The notes: generated by a model not told the origin, from the sequence alone. Positions 43,959 through 53,678 are shown, counted from the stretch's first letter. The stretch is 64,000 bases of DNA from CBDCYH01 sp965224105 (GCA_965224105.1 CBDCYH010000001.1:1127226-1191225); one strand, 5' to 3'. Translations and numbers: made by a program.

Positions 43959-46112
43959 TCAGTTCAGTATCTGATCTGCAGATTCTTCCGTCTGCACAAG
44001 CTCGTTCCGTGTAAGTTCCAACACTATGCGATCCATGTCGTAGATCTCGTCGAGCGCCTCCAGGATCCCTCGGGAATCAACCGACACCGTCCGTCCTGTA
44101 TCATCATTATAAATGAAGGCCGATGGTAGCGATTCGATGTTGCCGTCAAAAGCGATCCCGACAATCTCAAGGTCTGCATTGAGCAAAGGGGAACCCGAGT
44201 TTCCGCCAATAATATCGTTTGTTGATACGAGGTTTAGTGGGGTCCCCATCTCGAAGGACCCTGGCGGAGTATCCCACCGAGACGGCAGGTCAAATTCTGA
44301 ATTCCCGGGATTCGAAAAATGCCGATCGTACAGGCCATAGAAGGTAGTGTGTGGAGGAGCCTCGGTACCATTGTAGGCATAGGCTTTCACGATGCCATCG
44401 GCAATCCGAAGGGAGAAGGTTGCGTCGGGCGGCCTGGTTGTACCGTAGATTTCAAACTGGGCTCTTCCGTGCTGGGCGTTGAGCTCCGCCTCACGGGCGA
44501 GCAGGCCGGTGTAACCGCTGGTATAGTCGGCGAAGCGTCTCGCAAAATGCGATACAAACTGCAGTGCCGGATCGTCCCTGGATAACGACTCATCTTCCAC
44601 AGCTTGTTTCAAACCATCTTGCGAACGTAGTGCGGAGCCGGACATAATCTCGGCAACGATTTCTGCAATGCTTTTGCCGCCGGATGCGACAACAACAGCC
44701 GGATCTGACCCCCCAAAGTTATCTACCCATGATTGTAATCTCGATAACAAATATCGCTCTTCAATAATTTCGGGATGATCCTCGATCGACAGTAATTGAT
44801 CTCTGAGCTGCGAACTATTGGCGGCACCGCTTTCGTTCGCTTCGAGATAGTTCAACGCCACTAGCGCTCGTCGCACTACGGCCGACGACAGCGACTGCCC
44901 GGCCTGCAACGCGAAAAAGGATCGAAATGCATTTGCGAATTCCATTTTTTGATCTTGAACATCCGCTATGTCATCCAGGAGAGTTAGGAATGGGGTAGCT
45001 CTGGCAAGATCGGGGCCAGCCGCTTCCGCAAACCGGTCCTCGAGGTCTCTCGCAAACGCGTTCTGAGAATCCTGCCTCCTGGCAAGCAAGTGGGAATCAT
45101 TCAATCCCTTTACTCTTCCGATGTATAGCTTCTCTGTATTCTTCAATCCAAAAATCTCATTCCTGAGATCATCCGATGGCTCGGCTTCGTACAGCATTTC
45201 CAGAGCATCGATCCGGGACTGTACGAATTCAAGAATTGCCCTTTCCGATATCTCCCCCCTCCATCGCAATTGCTCCACAGTCTCCAGTCGATTGGTCGAG
45301 CCGGGGTTACCGATCACAAAAACAGGATCACCTTCGTTTGCACCAGCCGAACTCCACCGAAAATGATTAACGGATTCGAACGGGTCGCCGTTTTCGTATA
45401 CCCTGAAAAATGTTACATCCAATGCGTACCGGGGATAAGTAAAGTTATCCGTGTCGCCACCGAAGTAACCCAATTGTAGCTCCGGGGCCATCACAAGCCT
45501 GAGGTCCGAATACCGGCGGAACGTGTACGCTGAGTATTTGCCTCCCTGATAAAGATTGATCACTTCTACGACGTGGCCCGAGCCGGCGCCTCCAGCTTTG
45601 TCGAGAACTTCTCGCGTAATATCCTCAATTGCCTCCTGTCGGGCATTTGCTCTTTCCGCATCGGTCTGCATACCGTCGAGCGCAGCATAAACTTGGTCGG
45701 TGACATCTTCGATCGCAACTAACTGATCGACGTACAGTCCGTCCACGAGCCTTTCATCAGCTAGATCCACCGCAAAAAAACCTTCCTCCAACAAGTTCTC
45801 CCCTTCCCTTGTCACTGCTGCTACTGAATTCCTGCCGCAGTGATGATTGGTCATCACGAGTCCGCTTGCTGAAACGAACGAGGCCGAACAGTTTGGCAAC
45901 CGCAAAGCACCGAGCCTTGCCCTCGCAAACCATTCCTGGTCGGGGCGAAACCCATACGTTTCTGCAATATGATCTGTTGGAGGGAAATCAAATGTCCACA
46001 TAAGGCCGTTGTCATATTTTCCGGCCTTTATATCCTGGGCGCTTGCGGGTGTAGTTGCGACAATAAAAAATGAGAGAAGTAGTAAAACTGGTAGCAGCGT
46101 CCGTCGATTCAT
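43959..46112 (-). CDS. S46 family dipeptidyl-peptidase, DPP7-like
   Basis: From the ATG at 46112 the protein has 717 residues with a signal peptide (LLLSFFIVATTPASAQ). It shows the S46 hallmarks: TNHHCGR near residue 88 (catalytic His) and a late GGNSGSPLLN (catalytic Ser). A 30-residue upstream extension is in frame but has no signal features. After the Ser motif the sequence GIAFDGNIESL carries Gly at the position that in DPP7 permits hydrophobic P1 side chains (Arg in DPP11). The enzyme would remove dipeptides in the periplasm. It is the last of a long minus-strand series after dsbD. Confidence 0.92.
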   Translation of the reverse strand: MNRRTLLPVLLLLSFFIVATTPASAQDIKAGKYDNGLMWTFDFPPTDHIAETYGFRPDQEWFARARLGALRLPNCSASFVSASGLVMTNHHCGRNSVAAVTREGENLLEEGFFAVDLADERLVDGLYVDQLVAIEDVTDQVYAALDGMQTDAERANARQEAIEDITREVLDKAGGAGSGHVVEVINLYQGGKYSAYTFRRYSDLRLVMAPELQLGYFGGDTDNFTYPRYALDVTFFRVYENGDPFESVNHFRWSSAGANEGDPVFVIGNPGSTNRLETVEQLRWRGEISERAILEFVQSRIDALEMLYEAEPSDDLRNEIFGLKNTEKLYIGRVKGLNDSHLLARRQDSQNAFARDLEDRFAEAAGPDLARATPFLTLLDDIADVQDQKMEFANAFRSFFALQAGQSLSSAVVRRALVALNYLEANESGAANSSQLRDQLLSIEDHPEIIEERYLLSRLQSWVDNFGGSDPAVVVASGGKSIAEIVAEIMSGSALRSQDGLKQAVEDESLSRDDPALQFVSHFARRFADYTSGYTGLLAREAELNAQHGRAQFEIYGTTRPPDATFSLRIADGIVKAYAYNGTEAPPHTTFYGLYDRHFSNPGNSEFDLPSRWDTPPGSFEMGTPLNLVSTNDIIGGNSGSPLLNADLEIVGIAFDGNIESLPSAFIYNDDTGRTVSVDSRGILEALDEIYDMDRIVLELTRNELVQTEESADQILN

Positions 46113-46131
46113 TTCGATCCCTGTAATGTTA

Positions 46132-48195
46132 TCAGTTTTGATTCTGTGCCAACAAATCTTTATTCCTTCTCGCACCGGTTTCCAGAAAGTTGGAGAACTC
46201 ATCGACTGTCATCATCCCGGACTGTTTGTCCAAAATCGTTTCACCTGACGAATCAAGCACTACGTATGTTGGTAGTGCGGTCGTTCCTGTAAGGCGAAGC
46301 TGGTATTTCTGTAGCTGCGGTCCTAGCCGCGGACTATCAGTTATGAGTCGCAGGAGAATAAAATCAGATACGAGTTTTTCGGATATCTCTGTCTTGACAA
46401 ACACGTTTGCCTCCATCTGGCGGCAGTTGGTACACGTGTAGCCCGTGAAATCAATAAAGAGCGGTTTCTGCGACCGCGCTGCGTTTGCGAGTGCCGTTTC
46501 GAGATCATCGACGATCCATTTCTCGTCGCTGGCTATATCAAAATCGGAATCAATTCCGGCAAGAAGTTGGATATCTGATGAGTGTCTTGGTGGCAGGTAG
46601 CTATCCAGAATGCGAAGCGGAGCACCCAGAAAGCCGGGAATCAGATATAAAGCCAACGCACCGAAGGCCACGCCCCACCCTAGTCGCGCGGCACTAATCC
46701 GTGCGCGGGATTCCGCGAGGGCTCGCGGTAATTTCAGCCAACCGAAAAGGTATGCACTCGTCGCAAGGAAAATTGCAAATGCGATCGCGATGGCGATAGG
46801 TCGCGATAGCAGACCTAACCCGAAAACGAGATCTGCGTTCGAGATAAACTTGATAGCCGCGGCAAGCTCAATGAAACCCAGAACCACTTTGAAGGTCTGC
46901 AGCCACGAGCCTGACTTTGGCAGACGGGCAAGACTTGTCGGGAAAAGTGCCAACACAACGAATGGTGCGGCGAAGGCCAGGCTGAATCCTATCATTCCCA
47001 AGAGCGGCCGTATCCACGATCCGGAGGCAGCGATTGCCAGCAGGCTTCCAACAAAGGGGGCTGTGCAGGAAAAAGAGACGAGCGTTACGGTTAACCCTAG
47101 CAGTAGCGCACCCATCCAACCTGAGGAGTTCGTGGCTCGATTGTTTACTGCGTTAACAAACCTGGATGGTAGCCTGAACTCGTACAGACCGAGCAGCGAC
47201 AGCGCGAACACTATCAGAACTAAACCTATCGTAAGGTTCACAAACGGATTTGCCGCGACGACCTGAGAACCGGAGGCTCCTACAAAAATTGCCAGGAGCA
47301 ATCCAAGTACGGTAAACAAGATGACAATAGAGAAACCGAAGAATCCAGCTAGCCTCGCCGCTTGCGTCCGTGACCGATTGCCGGAGGTGAAATACGAAAC
47401 GGTGAGCGGTATCATCGGAAAGACGCAGGGAGTTAGTAGCGCGCCAAAACCTGCCGCAATAGCAAGCAAAAGAAAACCGGCTAAGCTCTTGCGGGGACCG
47501 CTGCTGCTTGCCGGTATTGATGGATCCGAGAAGGCATTCAGGTGACTTTCGAAAGGCGATTCATCACCCGGATCTGGTTGGAGGTCACCTCCACCCTCAT
47601 CCTGAATGGGCGGACTGCCAAAATCCAACGCTTCAACTTCGCAGTCGACCGCGGCGTCGTTAACGCAGGGTTTGTCTGACGCAACAAACTCAAAGGAAAA
47701 CTTGTGGCGTGTCGGAGGAAGACATAGCCCGATGTCGTCGTTGCAAATTTGGAAGTAGATGATTCCACCGACAACCGGAGGTTCGGGATGAGTCCACGTG
47801 TACTCAACAGGAATAACAAATTCTGCTGACTTCTTAAAAAACGAAACGTCTTTCTTAAAGCCAGGATCGAATCCGCGCTCGGGCGTCGACTGGACGACCT
47901 TCCCTGGTTTCACTCCTGGAGGGAAGAGATCCATGATGAATCGGATGCCTCTACTCGGACGTGGCGAATCGTAGGCATACAGTTTCCAGCCATCTGCTAT
48001 GGCCGCCTCCACCCGCAGCTCATAGGCCGACGAGTCTTCCTCGCTCTTGGACACATAGTATGTCCACTGAACCAGTTCTTCCGCATTTTGGCCTGAGACG
48101 ACGCCGGCTTTTACTGTGAGTAGAAGGACGACGACTCCTGCGAGCAGTCCCGCGGAGCGAAAAAATCGGCGAATTGCAATAACGGATCTAGACAT
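46132..48195 (-). CDS. dsbD: Thiol:disulfide interchange protein DsbD
   Basis: From the ATG at 48195 it has 687 residues. After a signal-like helix comes the periplasmic DsbD-alpha domain with a Cys pair (CNDDIGLCLPP), then an eight-helix CcdA-like membrane domain with Cys in FGALLTPCVFPM and SFSCTAPFVG, and a C-terminal thioredoxin domain with CTNC (FTGYTCTNCRQME). It passes electrons from cytoplasmic thioredoxin to the periplasm for disulfide isomerisation and cytochrome maturation. It lies 53 bases after rplI. Confidence 0.93.
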   Translation of the reverse strand: MSRSVIAIRRFFRSAGLLAGVVVLLLTVKAGVVSGQNAEELVQWTYYVSKSEEDSSAYELRVEAAIADGWKLYAYDSPRPSRGIRFIMDLFPPGVKPGKVVQSTPERGFDPGFKKDVSFFKKSAEFVIPVEYTWTHPEPPVVGGIIYFQICNDDIGLCLPPTRHKFSFEFVASDKPCVNDAAVDCEVEALDFGSPPIQDEGGGDLQPDPGDESPFESHLNAFSDPSIPASSSGPRKSLAGFLLLAIAAGFGALLTPCVFPMIPLTVSYFTSGNRSRTQAARLAGFFGFSIVILFTVLGLLLAIFVGASGSQVVAANPFVNLTIGLVLIVFALSLLGLYEFRLPSRFVNAVNNRATNSSGWMGALLLGLTVTLVSFSCTAPFVGSLLAIAASGSWIRPLLGMIGFSLAFAAPFVVLALFPTSLARLPKSGSWLQTFKVVLGFIELAAAIKFISNADLVFGLGLLSRPIAIAIAFAIFLATSAYLFGWLKLPRALAESRARISAARLGWGVAFGALALYLIPGFLGAPLRILDSYLPPRHSSDIQLLAGIDSDFDIASDEKWIVDDLETALANAARSQKPLFIDFTGYTCTNCRQMEANVFVKTEISEKLVSDFILLRLITDSPRLGPQLQKYQLRLTGTTALPTYVVLDSSGETILDKQSGMMTVDEFSNFLETGARRNKDLLAQNQN

Positions 48196-48248
48196 CCCAA
48201 TATCAGAAAAGGTGCCGGAAGAACGACACAAGAACCCCTATTGTTGCC

Positions 48249-48710
48249 TCACGCCGATGCGTCAGCAGTCTCAGGCTCCACAACGATTTTCACCTCGGCC
48301 TGGACATCTCGCGTGACTTTGATGTGCGCGGCAAACTCACCCAAAGACTTAATCTCAGTCGGAAAAGAAATCTGCCGCCGATCTACCTCGACGCCCTTCT
48401 CGGCGAGAGCCTGCGCAACCTGGACGGCTGTGATCGAACCAAATATCCGCGTCCCCTCTCCCACCTTCGCCGTGAGGTGAACCGGCGTAGTAGCGATCTT
48501 GTCTGCAAGAGCGGTTGCTTCCTCTCTCTCTTTCGCAATCTTGTGCGCCCGTTGCCTATTCCGCTCCTCAAAATCCTTGATAATCCCCGGCGTTGCCAGC
48601 CGAGCAAGCCCCCTGGGTATAAGGTAATTGCGGCCAAAACCGTTCTTGACTTTGACGATGTCGCCCGCCTCGCCGACGTTATCCACGTCTGTTAGCAATA
48701 GTACTTTCAT
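48249..48710 (-). CDS. rplI: 50S ribosomal protein L9
   Basis: 153 residues, with the N-domain MKVLLLTDVDNVGEAGDIVK and KNGFGRNYLIPRGLA, the long linking helix and a C-terminal domain carrying GEGTRIFGSITAVQVAQAL. The length is usual. It is the third gene of rpsF-rpsR-rplI. Confidence 0.97.
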   Translation of the reverse strand: MKVLLLTDVDNVGEAGDIVKVKNGFGRNYLIPRGLARLATPGIIKDFEERNRQRAHKIAKEREEATALADKIATTPVHLTAKVGEGTRIFGSITAVQVAQALAEKGVEVDRRQISFPTEIKSLGEFAAHIKVTRDVQAEVKIVVEPETADASA

Positions 48711-48718
48711 GTCTATCC

Positions 48719-48976
48719 TTACTTAACGGTGTCAGCGACAAACGGTAGCAAACCAATGTGGCGTGCTCGCTTGACAGCCCGCGTCAATTGCCTTTGAAAC
48801 TTAGCCGGGACGCCGGTAATCCGACGAGGGATTATTTTTCCCTGCTCGTTCAAGAATCGCTTTAGCAAGTCAATGTCTTTGTAGTCGACGTACTCATACT
48901 CTGAAGTGTCGAACTTGATTTGCGGCGTTGGAATTGGTGGTCGCCGTCGTGGTGGTGATTTTCTTCTTTGTGCCAT
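48719..48976 (-). CDS. rpsR: 30S ribosomal protein S18
   Basis: 85 residues, with the S18 core EYVDYKDIDLLKRFLNEQGK and PRRITGVPAKFQRQLTRAVK followed by RHIGLLPF. It binds S6 on the platform of the small subunit. It lies 8 bases ahead of rplI and 20 bases after rpsF. Confidence 0.97.
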   Translation of the reverse strand: MAQRRKSPPRRRPPIPTPQIKFDTSEYEYVDYKDIDLLKRFLNEQGKIIPRRITGVPAKFQRQLTRAVKRARHIGLLPFVADTVK

Positions 48977-48996
48977 GGTATGAATCCGATCCTGGT

Positions 48997-49410
48997 TTAA
49001 CTCTCTGAGGCAGCTTCTTCGGTTTTAGCTTCGGCGGCGACTTTCGCCTCTTCAGCTGCGGCCGACTCCTCGGCCGCGAGTTTCGCCTTGTGCTTCGAAC
49101 GTTGCCGGAGCATCTTGCCGTCCAACCTCAGCGTCAGATATCTAAGAATTCCGTCGTTGATCTCCATCGCTCGTTCGAACTTGGCGATCATGTCACCGGG
49201 AGCTTCGAAAACCAGGTTCACATAATAACCGTTTCGTTTCTTCTCGATGGGATAGGCGAGCCTGCGCGCGCCCCATTCGTCAACCTCGACAACGTTGCCG
49301 CCGTGGTCCTTGATGTACGCGCCTACGCGGGTTACGATGTCTTTAATTTGCTCCTCACTATAAACCGAATTAACGATATACGTGAGCTCATACGTGTTCT
49401 TCTTTGGCAT
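48997..49410 (-). CDS. rpsF: 30S ribosomal protein S6
   Basis: 137 residues. The ferredoxin-like S6 fold is seen in YELTYIVNSVYSEEQIKDIV, RRLAYPIEKKRNGYYVNLVF and LRYLTLRLD. The C-terminal tail from about 115 is Ala/Glu-rich (EESAAAEEAKVAAEAKTE), longer than in E. coli. It is the first gene of the ribosomal operon, with ribosome site AGAGGGAG. Confidence 0.97.
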   Translation of the reverse strand: MPKKNTYELTYIVNSVYSEEQIKDIVTRVGAYIKDHGGNVVEVDEWGARRLAYPIEKKRNGYYVNLVFEAPGDMIAKFERAMEINDGILRYLTLRLDGKMLRQRSKHKAKLAAEESAAAEEAKVAAEAKTEEAASES

Positions 49411-49474
49411 CTCCCTCTGGAATGATTTGATGTGCCCCGGGTCTTTGATTTAAGCCCGGAACAGGGACAGCCGC

Positions 49475-49482
49475 CAAATATA
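49475..49482 (-). promoter_or_regulatory. Bacteroidota-type -7 box for the rpsF operon
   Basis: TATATTTG on the minus strand, 65 bases before the rpsF start, matches TAnnTTTG exactly. I see no clear -33 element. Confidence 0.6.
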
Positions 49483-49544
49483 GGGAATCCTGGGAAATGT
49501 TCAGCCAGTTTCCGCTATAGAGGAGTGATTTCTTATGATCTCCA

Positions 49545-50621
49545 TCACCCCAAATTCGCCATTCTCTCCGCATTGTCGGCGACCCGCAGTGCCCGAATGA
49601 TGCCTTCCAGGTTGCCATCAACCACCCCCTCCAGCGCATGATTCTTGTTATCGCCTGTAAGTCGATGATCGGTCACTCTCCCCTGCGGCCAGTTATATGT
49701 GCGGATTTTCGCTGATCGATCACCTGTACTGACCATTGAACGACGGGCTTCCGTCCTCTCCGCAGCCAGTTTTTCCAGCTCCATCTCGTACAGTCGCGAT
49801 CGCAACACTCGCAGAGCTTTGTCCTTGTTCTTGTGCTGGCTTTTTTCGTCCTGGCATGTTACCACCAGCCCGGTCGGGATGTGGGTGATTCTTACGGCTG
49901 AGTCCGTGGTATTCACGCTTTGGCCTCCGGGCCCGCTGGAGCGATAGACATCAATCTTCAGTTCGTGCGCTTCGATGTGGACGTCGACTTCCTCCGCCTC
50001 TGGCAAGACAGCAACGGTAGCCGCGCTAGTATGAACGCGACCGCTAGATTCGGTTGCGGGAACCCGCTGGACCCTGTGGACGCCGCTCTCGTATTTCATT
50101 GTGCCAAAAGCATCAACACCGGAGATGCTAAAGATTATTTCCTTGAAGCCTCCCTTTGTCCCGTCGGAACTATCCATGAGCTCAAGGGACCACCCTTGCT
50201 TCTCTGCAAATTTAGAATAGAGCCGAAACAGATCGCCAGCGAACAGTGCCGCTTCGTCCCCTCCCGTACCGGCCCGGATCTCAACGATGGCATTCTTCGA
50301 ATCCTCCGGGTCCTTGGGGATCAGTTTTAATCGCAACTCGCTCTCTAAGTCGGGAATCTTATCCTGAAGTGCACTTAATTCCCCTCGCGCCATTTCGAGT
50401 ATCTCTTCGTCCGTCTCCGATTCCAACATCTGCTGCAAATCGCCAATTTCTGCCTGAGCGCTCTCAAACTCGTCGATAACGGCTACCACCGATTTGAGCG
50501 AGACGTGTTCGCGCCCGAGCTCCATCATCTGTTTCGGATCCGTGGCGACTTCAGGTCGCGACATCAAGGTCTCAACTTCCTGAAACCGTTCTTTGATCTG
50601 ACGAAGGACTTCTGTGTTCAT
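49545..50621 (-). CDS. prfA: Peptide chain release factor 1
   Basis: 358 residues. The class 1 release factor shows the stop-codon recognition tripeptide PAT in RVQRVPATESSGR and the hydrolysis motif GGQ in SSGPGGQSVNTTDSAVR. This identifies RF1, reading UAA and UAG, rather than RF2. Transcribed toward rpsF but with its own gap of about 134 bases. Confidence 0.96.
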   Translation of the reverse strand: MNTEVLRQIKERFQEVETLMSRPEVATDPKQMMELGREHVSLKSVVAVIDEFESAQAEIGDLQQMLESETDEEILEMARGELSALQDKIPDLESELRLKLIPKDPEDSKNAIVEIRAGTGGDEAALFAGDLFRLYSKFAEKQGWSLELMDSSDGTKGGFKEIIFSISGVDAFGTMKYESGVHRVQRVPATESSGRVHTSAATVAVLPEAEEVDVHIEAHELKIDVYRSSGPGGQSVNTTDSAVRITHIPTGLVVTCQDEKSQHKNKDKALRVLRSRLYEMELEKLAAERTEARRSMVSTGDRSAKIRTYNWPQGRVTDHRLTGDNKNHALEGVVDGNLEGIIRALRVADNAERMANLG

Positions 50622-50694
50622 CTATACCTTGTACAAAAAATCAGTTGGGGACTATGCCCCACCGAACTTGCACCAAGGTACAAAATGTGTCGTT

Positions 50695-52524
50695 TTATTC
50701 GACCGTCACACTTTTGGCGAGATTTCGCGGCTGGTCGACATCGCAGCCTCGCATTACGGCGATGTGATATGAAAGCAACTGCAACGGAATAGCAGTTAGC
50801 AGTGGCGTGAGGAACTCTTCGGTCTTGGGCACGCGCAGAACGTGTTCGCACATTCTTTTGATCTCGTCACCATTATCCGTGATTGCGATCACCGATCCAC
50901 CCCGCGCCGAGACTTCTTCGATGTTTGACAGCACCTTATGGTAAGTGCTATCCTGCATGGCCATAAATACGACCGGCATGAACTGGTCTATTAGTGCGAT
51001 CGGGCCATGCTTCATCTCCGCTGCTGGATATCCTTCTGCGTGGATGTAGGAAATTTCTTTGAGTTTCAGGGCACCCTCGAGTGCAACCGGAAAATTGTAA
51101 CCCCTTCCGAGATACAGGAAGTTCGATGCATACCGGTATGTCCGAGCAAGCTGCCTGATTTCTTCGTCCGTTTTCAGGACCTGTCGAATTTTGTCTGGAA
51201 TATCTGTGAGAGCTCGCAGCGCGTTTCTGAATTCAGCATCAGATAGCGTCCTATCTTTCCCGAGCATCAGGGCGATCATGGCCAGGACGAGCACTTGCGC
51301 GGTGAAAGCTTTGGTTGATGCCACACCTATTTCGGGGCCTGCGTGTAGGTAGACACCTGCGTCCGTCTCCCGAGCGATCGTCGAACCAACGACATTGCAA
51401 ATGCCGAGGACAGGAATACCCTGGCGATGTGCCTCATGGACGGCTGCCAGAGTATCAGCAGTTTCACCGCTTTGAGAAATGACGATGACCACGTCGTTTT
51501 CCCTGAGGATCGGATTTCGATACCTAAACTCGCTCGCGTATTCAACCTCGACGGGAATCCGTGCGAAGGATTCTATCAGGTATTCGCCTACTAATCCGGA
51601 ATGCCAGGAAGTACCACACGCCGCGATGATAATCCGATCAGCAGTGACTAGTCTGTCTTTCCAGTCGATCAATCCTCCGAGAACGATATCGTTCGCTTCC
51701 AAATTGAGCCGTCCCCGCATACAGTTTTCGAGCGCGGTTGGCTGCTCCATTATCTCCTTGAGCATGAAATGCTCGTAGCCGTGTTTTTCTATCTGCTCGA
51801 GATCCCATTCGAGCTCGTGCACTTCTTTTTCCAACGGCACGTTGTCGATGCTCCGAACTTGGTACCCGTCCCGGGTGATGGTAACCATCTCACCGTCATG
51901 CAAGTACACAACTTGTCGTGTATGCTCGATCAACGGAGACGCATCTGAACCAAGGAAATATTCGTCCTCTCCAACGCCAACAATCAGCGGACTTCCTTTG
52001 CGAGCTGCGATTAGTGTATCAGGGTCTTCGGATGAAACGATCGCTATACCGTATGTGCCAACAACCTGGGTCAACGCCTGCCGGACAGACTCTTCCAGTG
52101 TAAGGCCCGTGCTCTTCTTGATATCCTCGATAAACAGCGTTAGAACTTCCGTGTCCGTCTCGCTTTCGAAGGTGTATCCCTTCTTCACAAGCGATTCTCT
52201 TATTGCACCGTAGTTCTCGATGATACCATTGTGCACCAGGGCAAATGATGCGCTACTGTTCGTGTGTGGGTGTGAGTTTAAGTCGTTGGGGGCACCGTGG
52301 GTCGCCCAGCGGGTGTGACCGATGCCGACAGATCCGACCAAATCCTCCGATCCAATGAGATTCTCAAGATCAGCGACTTTTCCCTTTTTCTTCCGAACGG
52401 CGAGATCGCCATTCACAATCGCAATTCCAGCGGAATCGTAACCGCGATATTCTAGCCTCTTGAGGCCGTCAATTAGAATGGTTTTGGCGTTTCGTTTCCC
52501 GATGTATCCTACAATGCCACACAT
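50695..52524 (-). CDS. glmS: Glutamine-fructose-6-phosphate aminotransferase (isomerising)
   Basis: 609 residues from the ATG at 52524, giving an N-terminal Cys nucleophile at position 2 (MCGIVGYIGKRNAKTILIDG) as needed after Met removal. The glutaminase domain (about 1-240) has RLEYRGYDSAG and HTRWATHG; two SIS domains follow (SQSGETADTLAAV) and the C-terminus is LAKSVTVE. It makes glucosamine-6-phosphate, the entry to peptidoglycan and lipid A. The longer in-frame reading beyond 52524 is excluded by the Cys rule. The leader carries a direct repeat. Confidence 0.96.
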   Translation of the reverse strand: MCGIVGYIGKRNAKTILIDGLKRLEYRGYDSAGIAIVNGDLAVRKKKGKVADLENLIGSEDLVGSVGIGHTRWATHGAPNDLNSHPHTNSSASFALVHNGIIENYGAIRESLVKKGYTFESETDTEVLTLFIEDIKKSTGLTLEESVRQALTQVVGTYGIAIVSSEDPDTLIAARKGSPLIVGVGEDEYFLGSDASPLIEHTRQVVYLHDGEMVTITRDGYQVRSIDNVPLEKEVHELEWDLEQIEKHGYEHFMLKEIMEQPTALENCMRGRLNLEANDIVLGGLIDWKDRLVTADRIIIAACGTSWHSGLVGEYLIESFARIPVEVEYASEFRYRNPILRENDVVIVISQSGETADTLAAVHEAHRQGIPVLGICNVVGSTIARETDAGVYLHAGPEIGVASTKAFTAQVLVLAMIALMLGKDRTLSDAEFRNALRALTDIPDKIRQVLKTDEEIRQLARTYRYASNFLYLGRGYNFPVALEGALKLKEISYIHAEGYPAAEMKHGPIALIDQFMPVVFMAMQDSTYHKVLSNIEEVSARGGSVIAITDNGDEIKRMCEHVLRVPKTEEFLTPLLTAIPLQLLSYHIAVMRGCDVDQPRNLAKSVTVE

Positions 52525-52528
52525 ATTC

Positions 52529-52555
52529 TGAGACAGACTTTTTTGAGACAGACTT
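52529..52555. repeat. Tandem 12-bp direct repeat in the glmS leader
   Basis: TGAGACAGACTT occurs at 52529-52540 and again at 52544-52555 (plus strand), 15 bases centre to centre, ending 4 bases before the glmS start on the minus strand. It could be a regulator-binding pair or an mRNA element. Confidence 0.8.
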
Positions 52556-52618
52556 GCTTGAAAATCCTTGATATAAAGGCAGAAATGGAAGGTGTTTCCC
52601 CTCTGCAGGGTTTCTAGG

Positions 52619-53656
52619 TCAGATTTTTTCGGAATGCAAAGGTTGTACCGATCTACCAACAACCTCAGCAATCGCACGTATTTGCTTCAAGAGAACCTCG
52701 AATTGGTTAAAAAAGAGAGATTGAGGTCCATCACTCTTGGCATTTGGCGGATCCGGATGGACTTCAACCATGAGTCCGTCGGCACCTACCGCAACTGCCG
52801 CCCGTGCCAATGGTGTCACTTTGTTACGAAGCCCGACGCCGTGGCTGGGATCGACAAATACGGGCAGATGGCTCTTCGATTTGACGACCGGCACAGCTGA
52901 CAAGTCCAGCGTGTTGCGTGTCATGTTCTCAAACGTCCTGATTCCTCTCTCGCAAAGGATCACGTCAGAATTTCCCTGAGCCAGCATATATTCGGCACTC
53001 ATCAGCCACTCTTCAATCGTTGCAGACAAACCTCTCTTCAGAAACACCGGTTTCCGAGTCTTTCCTAGTTCTTTCAGCAGCGTATAGTTTTGCATGTTCC
53101 GAGCACCAACCTGGAGAATGTCTGCGAGTGAAGCAACGTCTTCAATCTGACCGATGTCCATAACTTCGGTCACTACCTTCAACCCATTCCGATCCGCCGC
53201 TGACCGAAGTAACTTCAAACCCTCGACACCTAAACCCTGAAAAGAGTACGGCGATGAGCGTGGTTTAAACGCTCCACCGCGAATGATCGGAACCTCAAGT
53301 CCCTTTAAAAACTCGGCTACACTTTCAATTTGTTCCTCGCTCTCGACTGAACATGGACCAGCAATCACAGTCAGGGCTTGGCCGCCGACCGGCACACCGT
53401 CTACATCGACAATTGTGTTTTCGCGCTTCCAACTTCGGCTGGCGAATTTGTACGGCTCCGTGACTCGGAAGACCTCCGCAACACCGTCAAGCACTTTGAT
53501 ATGCCGTATATCAAATTCCTGTTGTACCCCAATGGCACCCAAGACAGTCTGATTGACGCCACTGGAACGGTGCACATCAAAACTGTGATCACTAAGGCTA
53601 GCGATTACGGCCTCGACTTGCTCCTCCGTCGCGCCGGTCTCCATTACTACAACCAT
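52619..53656 (-). CDS. aroF: 3-deoxy-7-phosphoheptulonate synthase, ferredoxin-like regulatory domain type
   Basis: 345 residues. The first about 70 residues form a ferredoxin-like domain (VVVMETGATEEQVEAVIASL), then the DAHP synthase barrel begins: TVIAGPCSVESEEQI, RGGAFKPRSSPYSFQG and the PVFVDPSHGVG region. It condenses phosphoenolpyruvate and erythrose-4-phosphate, the first step to aromatic amino acids. The N-terminal domain matches the Thermotoga/Bacteroidota type allosterically regulated by aromatic amino acids. It precedes glmS by 94 bases. Confidence 0.94.
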   Translation of the reverse strand: MVVVMETGATEEQVEAVIASLSDHSFDVHRSSGVNQTVLGAIGVQQEFDIRHIKVLDGVAEVFRVTEPYKFASRSWKRENTIVDVDGVPVGGQALTVIAGPCSVESEEQIESVAEFLKGLEVPIIRGGAFKPRSSPYSFQGLGVEGLKLLRSAADRNGLKVVTEVMDIGQIEDVASLADILQVGARNMQNYTLLKELGKTRKPVFLKRGLSATIEEWLMSAEYMLAQGNSDVILCERGIRTFENMTRNTLDLSAVPVVKSKSHLPVFVDPSHGVGLRNKVTPLARAAVAVGADGLMVEVHPDPPNAKSDGPQSLFFNQFEVLLKQIRAIAEVVGRSVQPLHSEKI

Positions 53657-53678
53657 ACAAACTCTCGATTTCGATGAG

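Noticed and set aside
50622..52618. glmS ribozyme in the leader of glmS
   Set aside because: The leader is only about 90 bases and lacks the ribozyme core; only a direct repeat is present.
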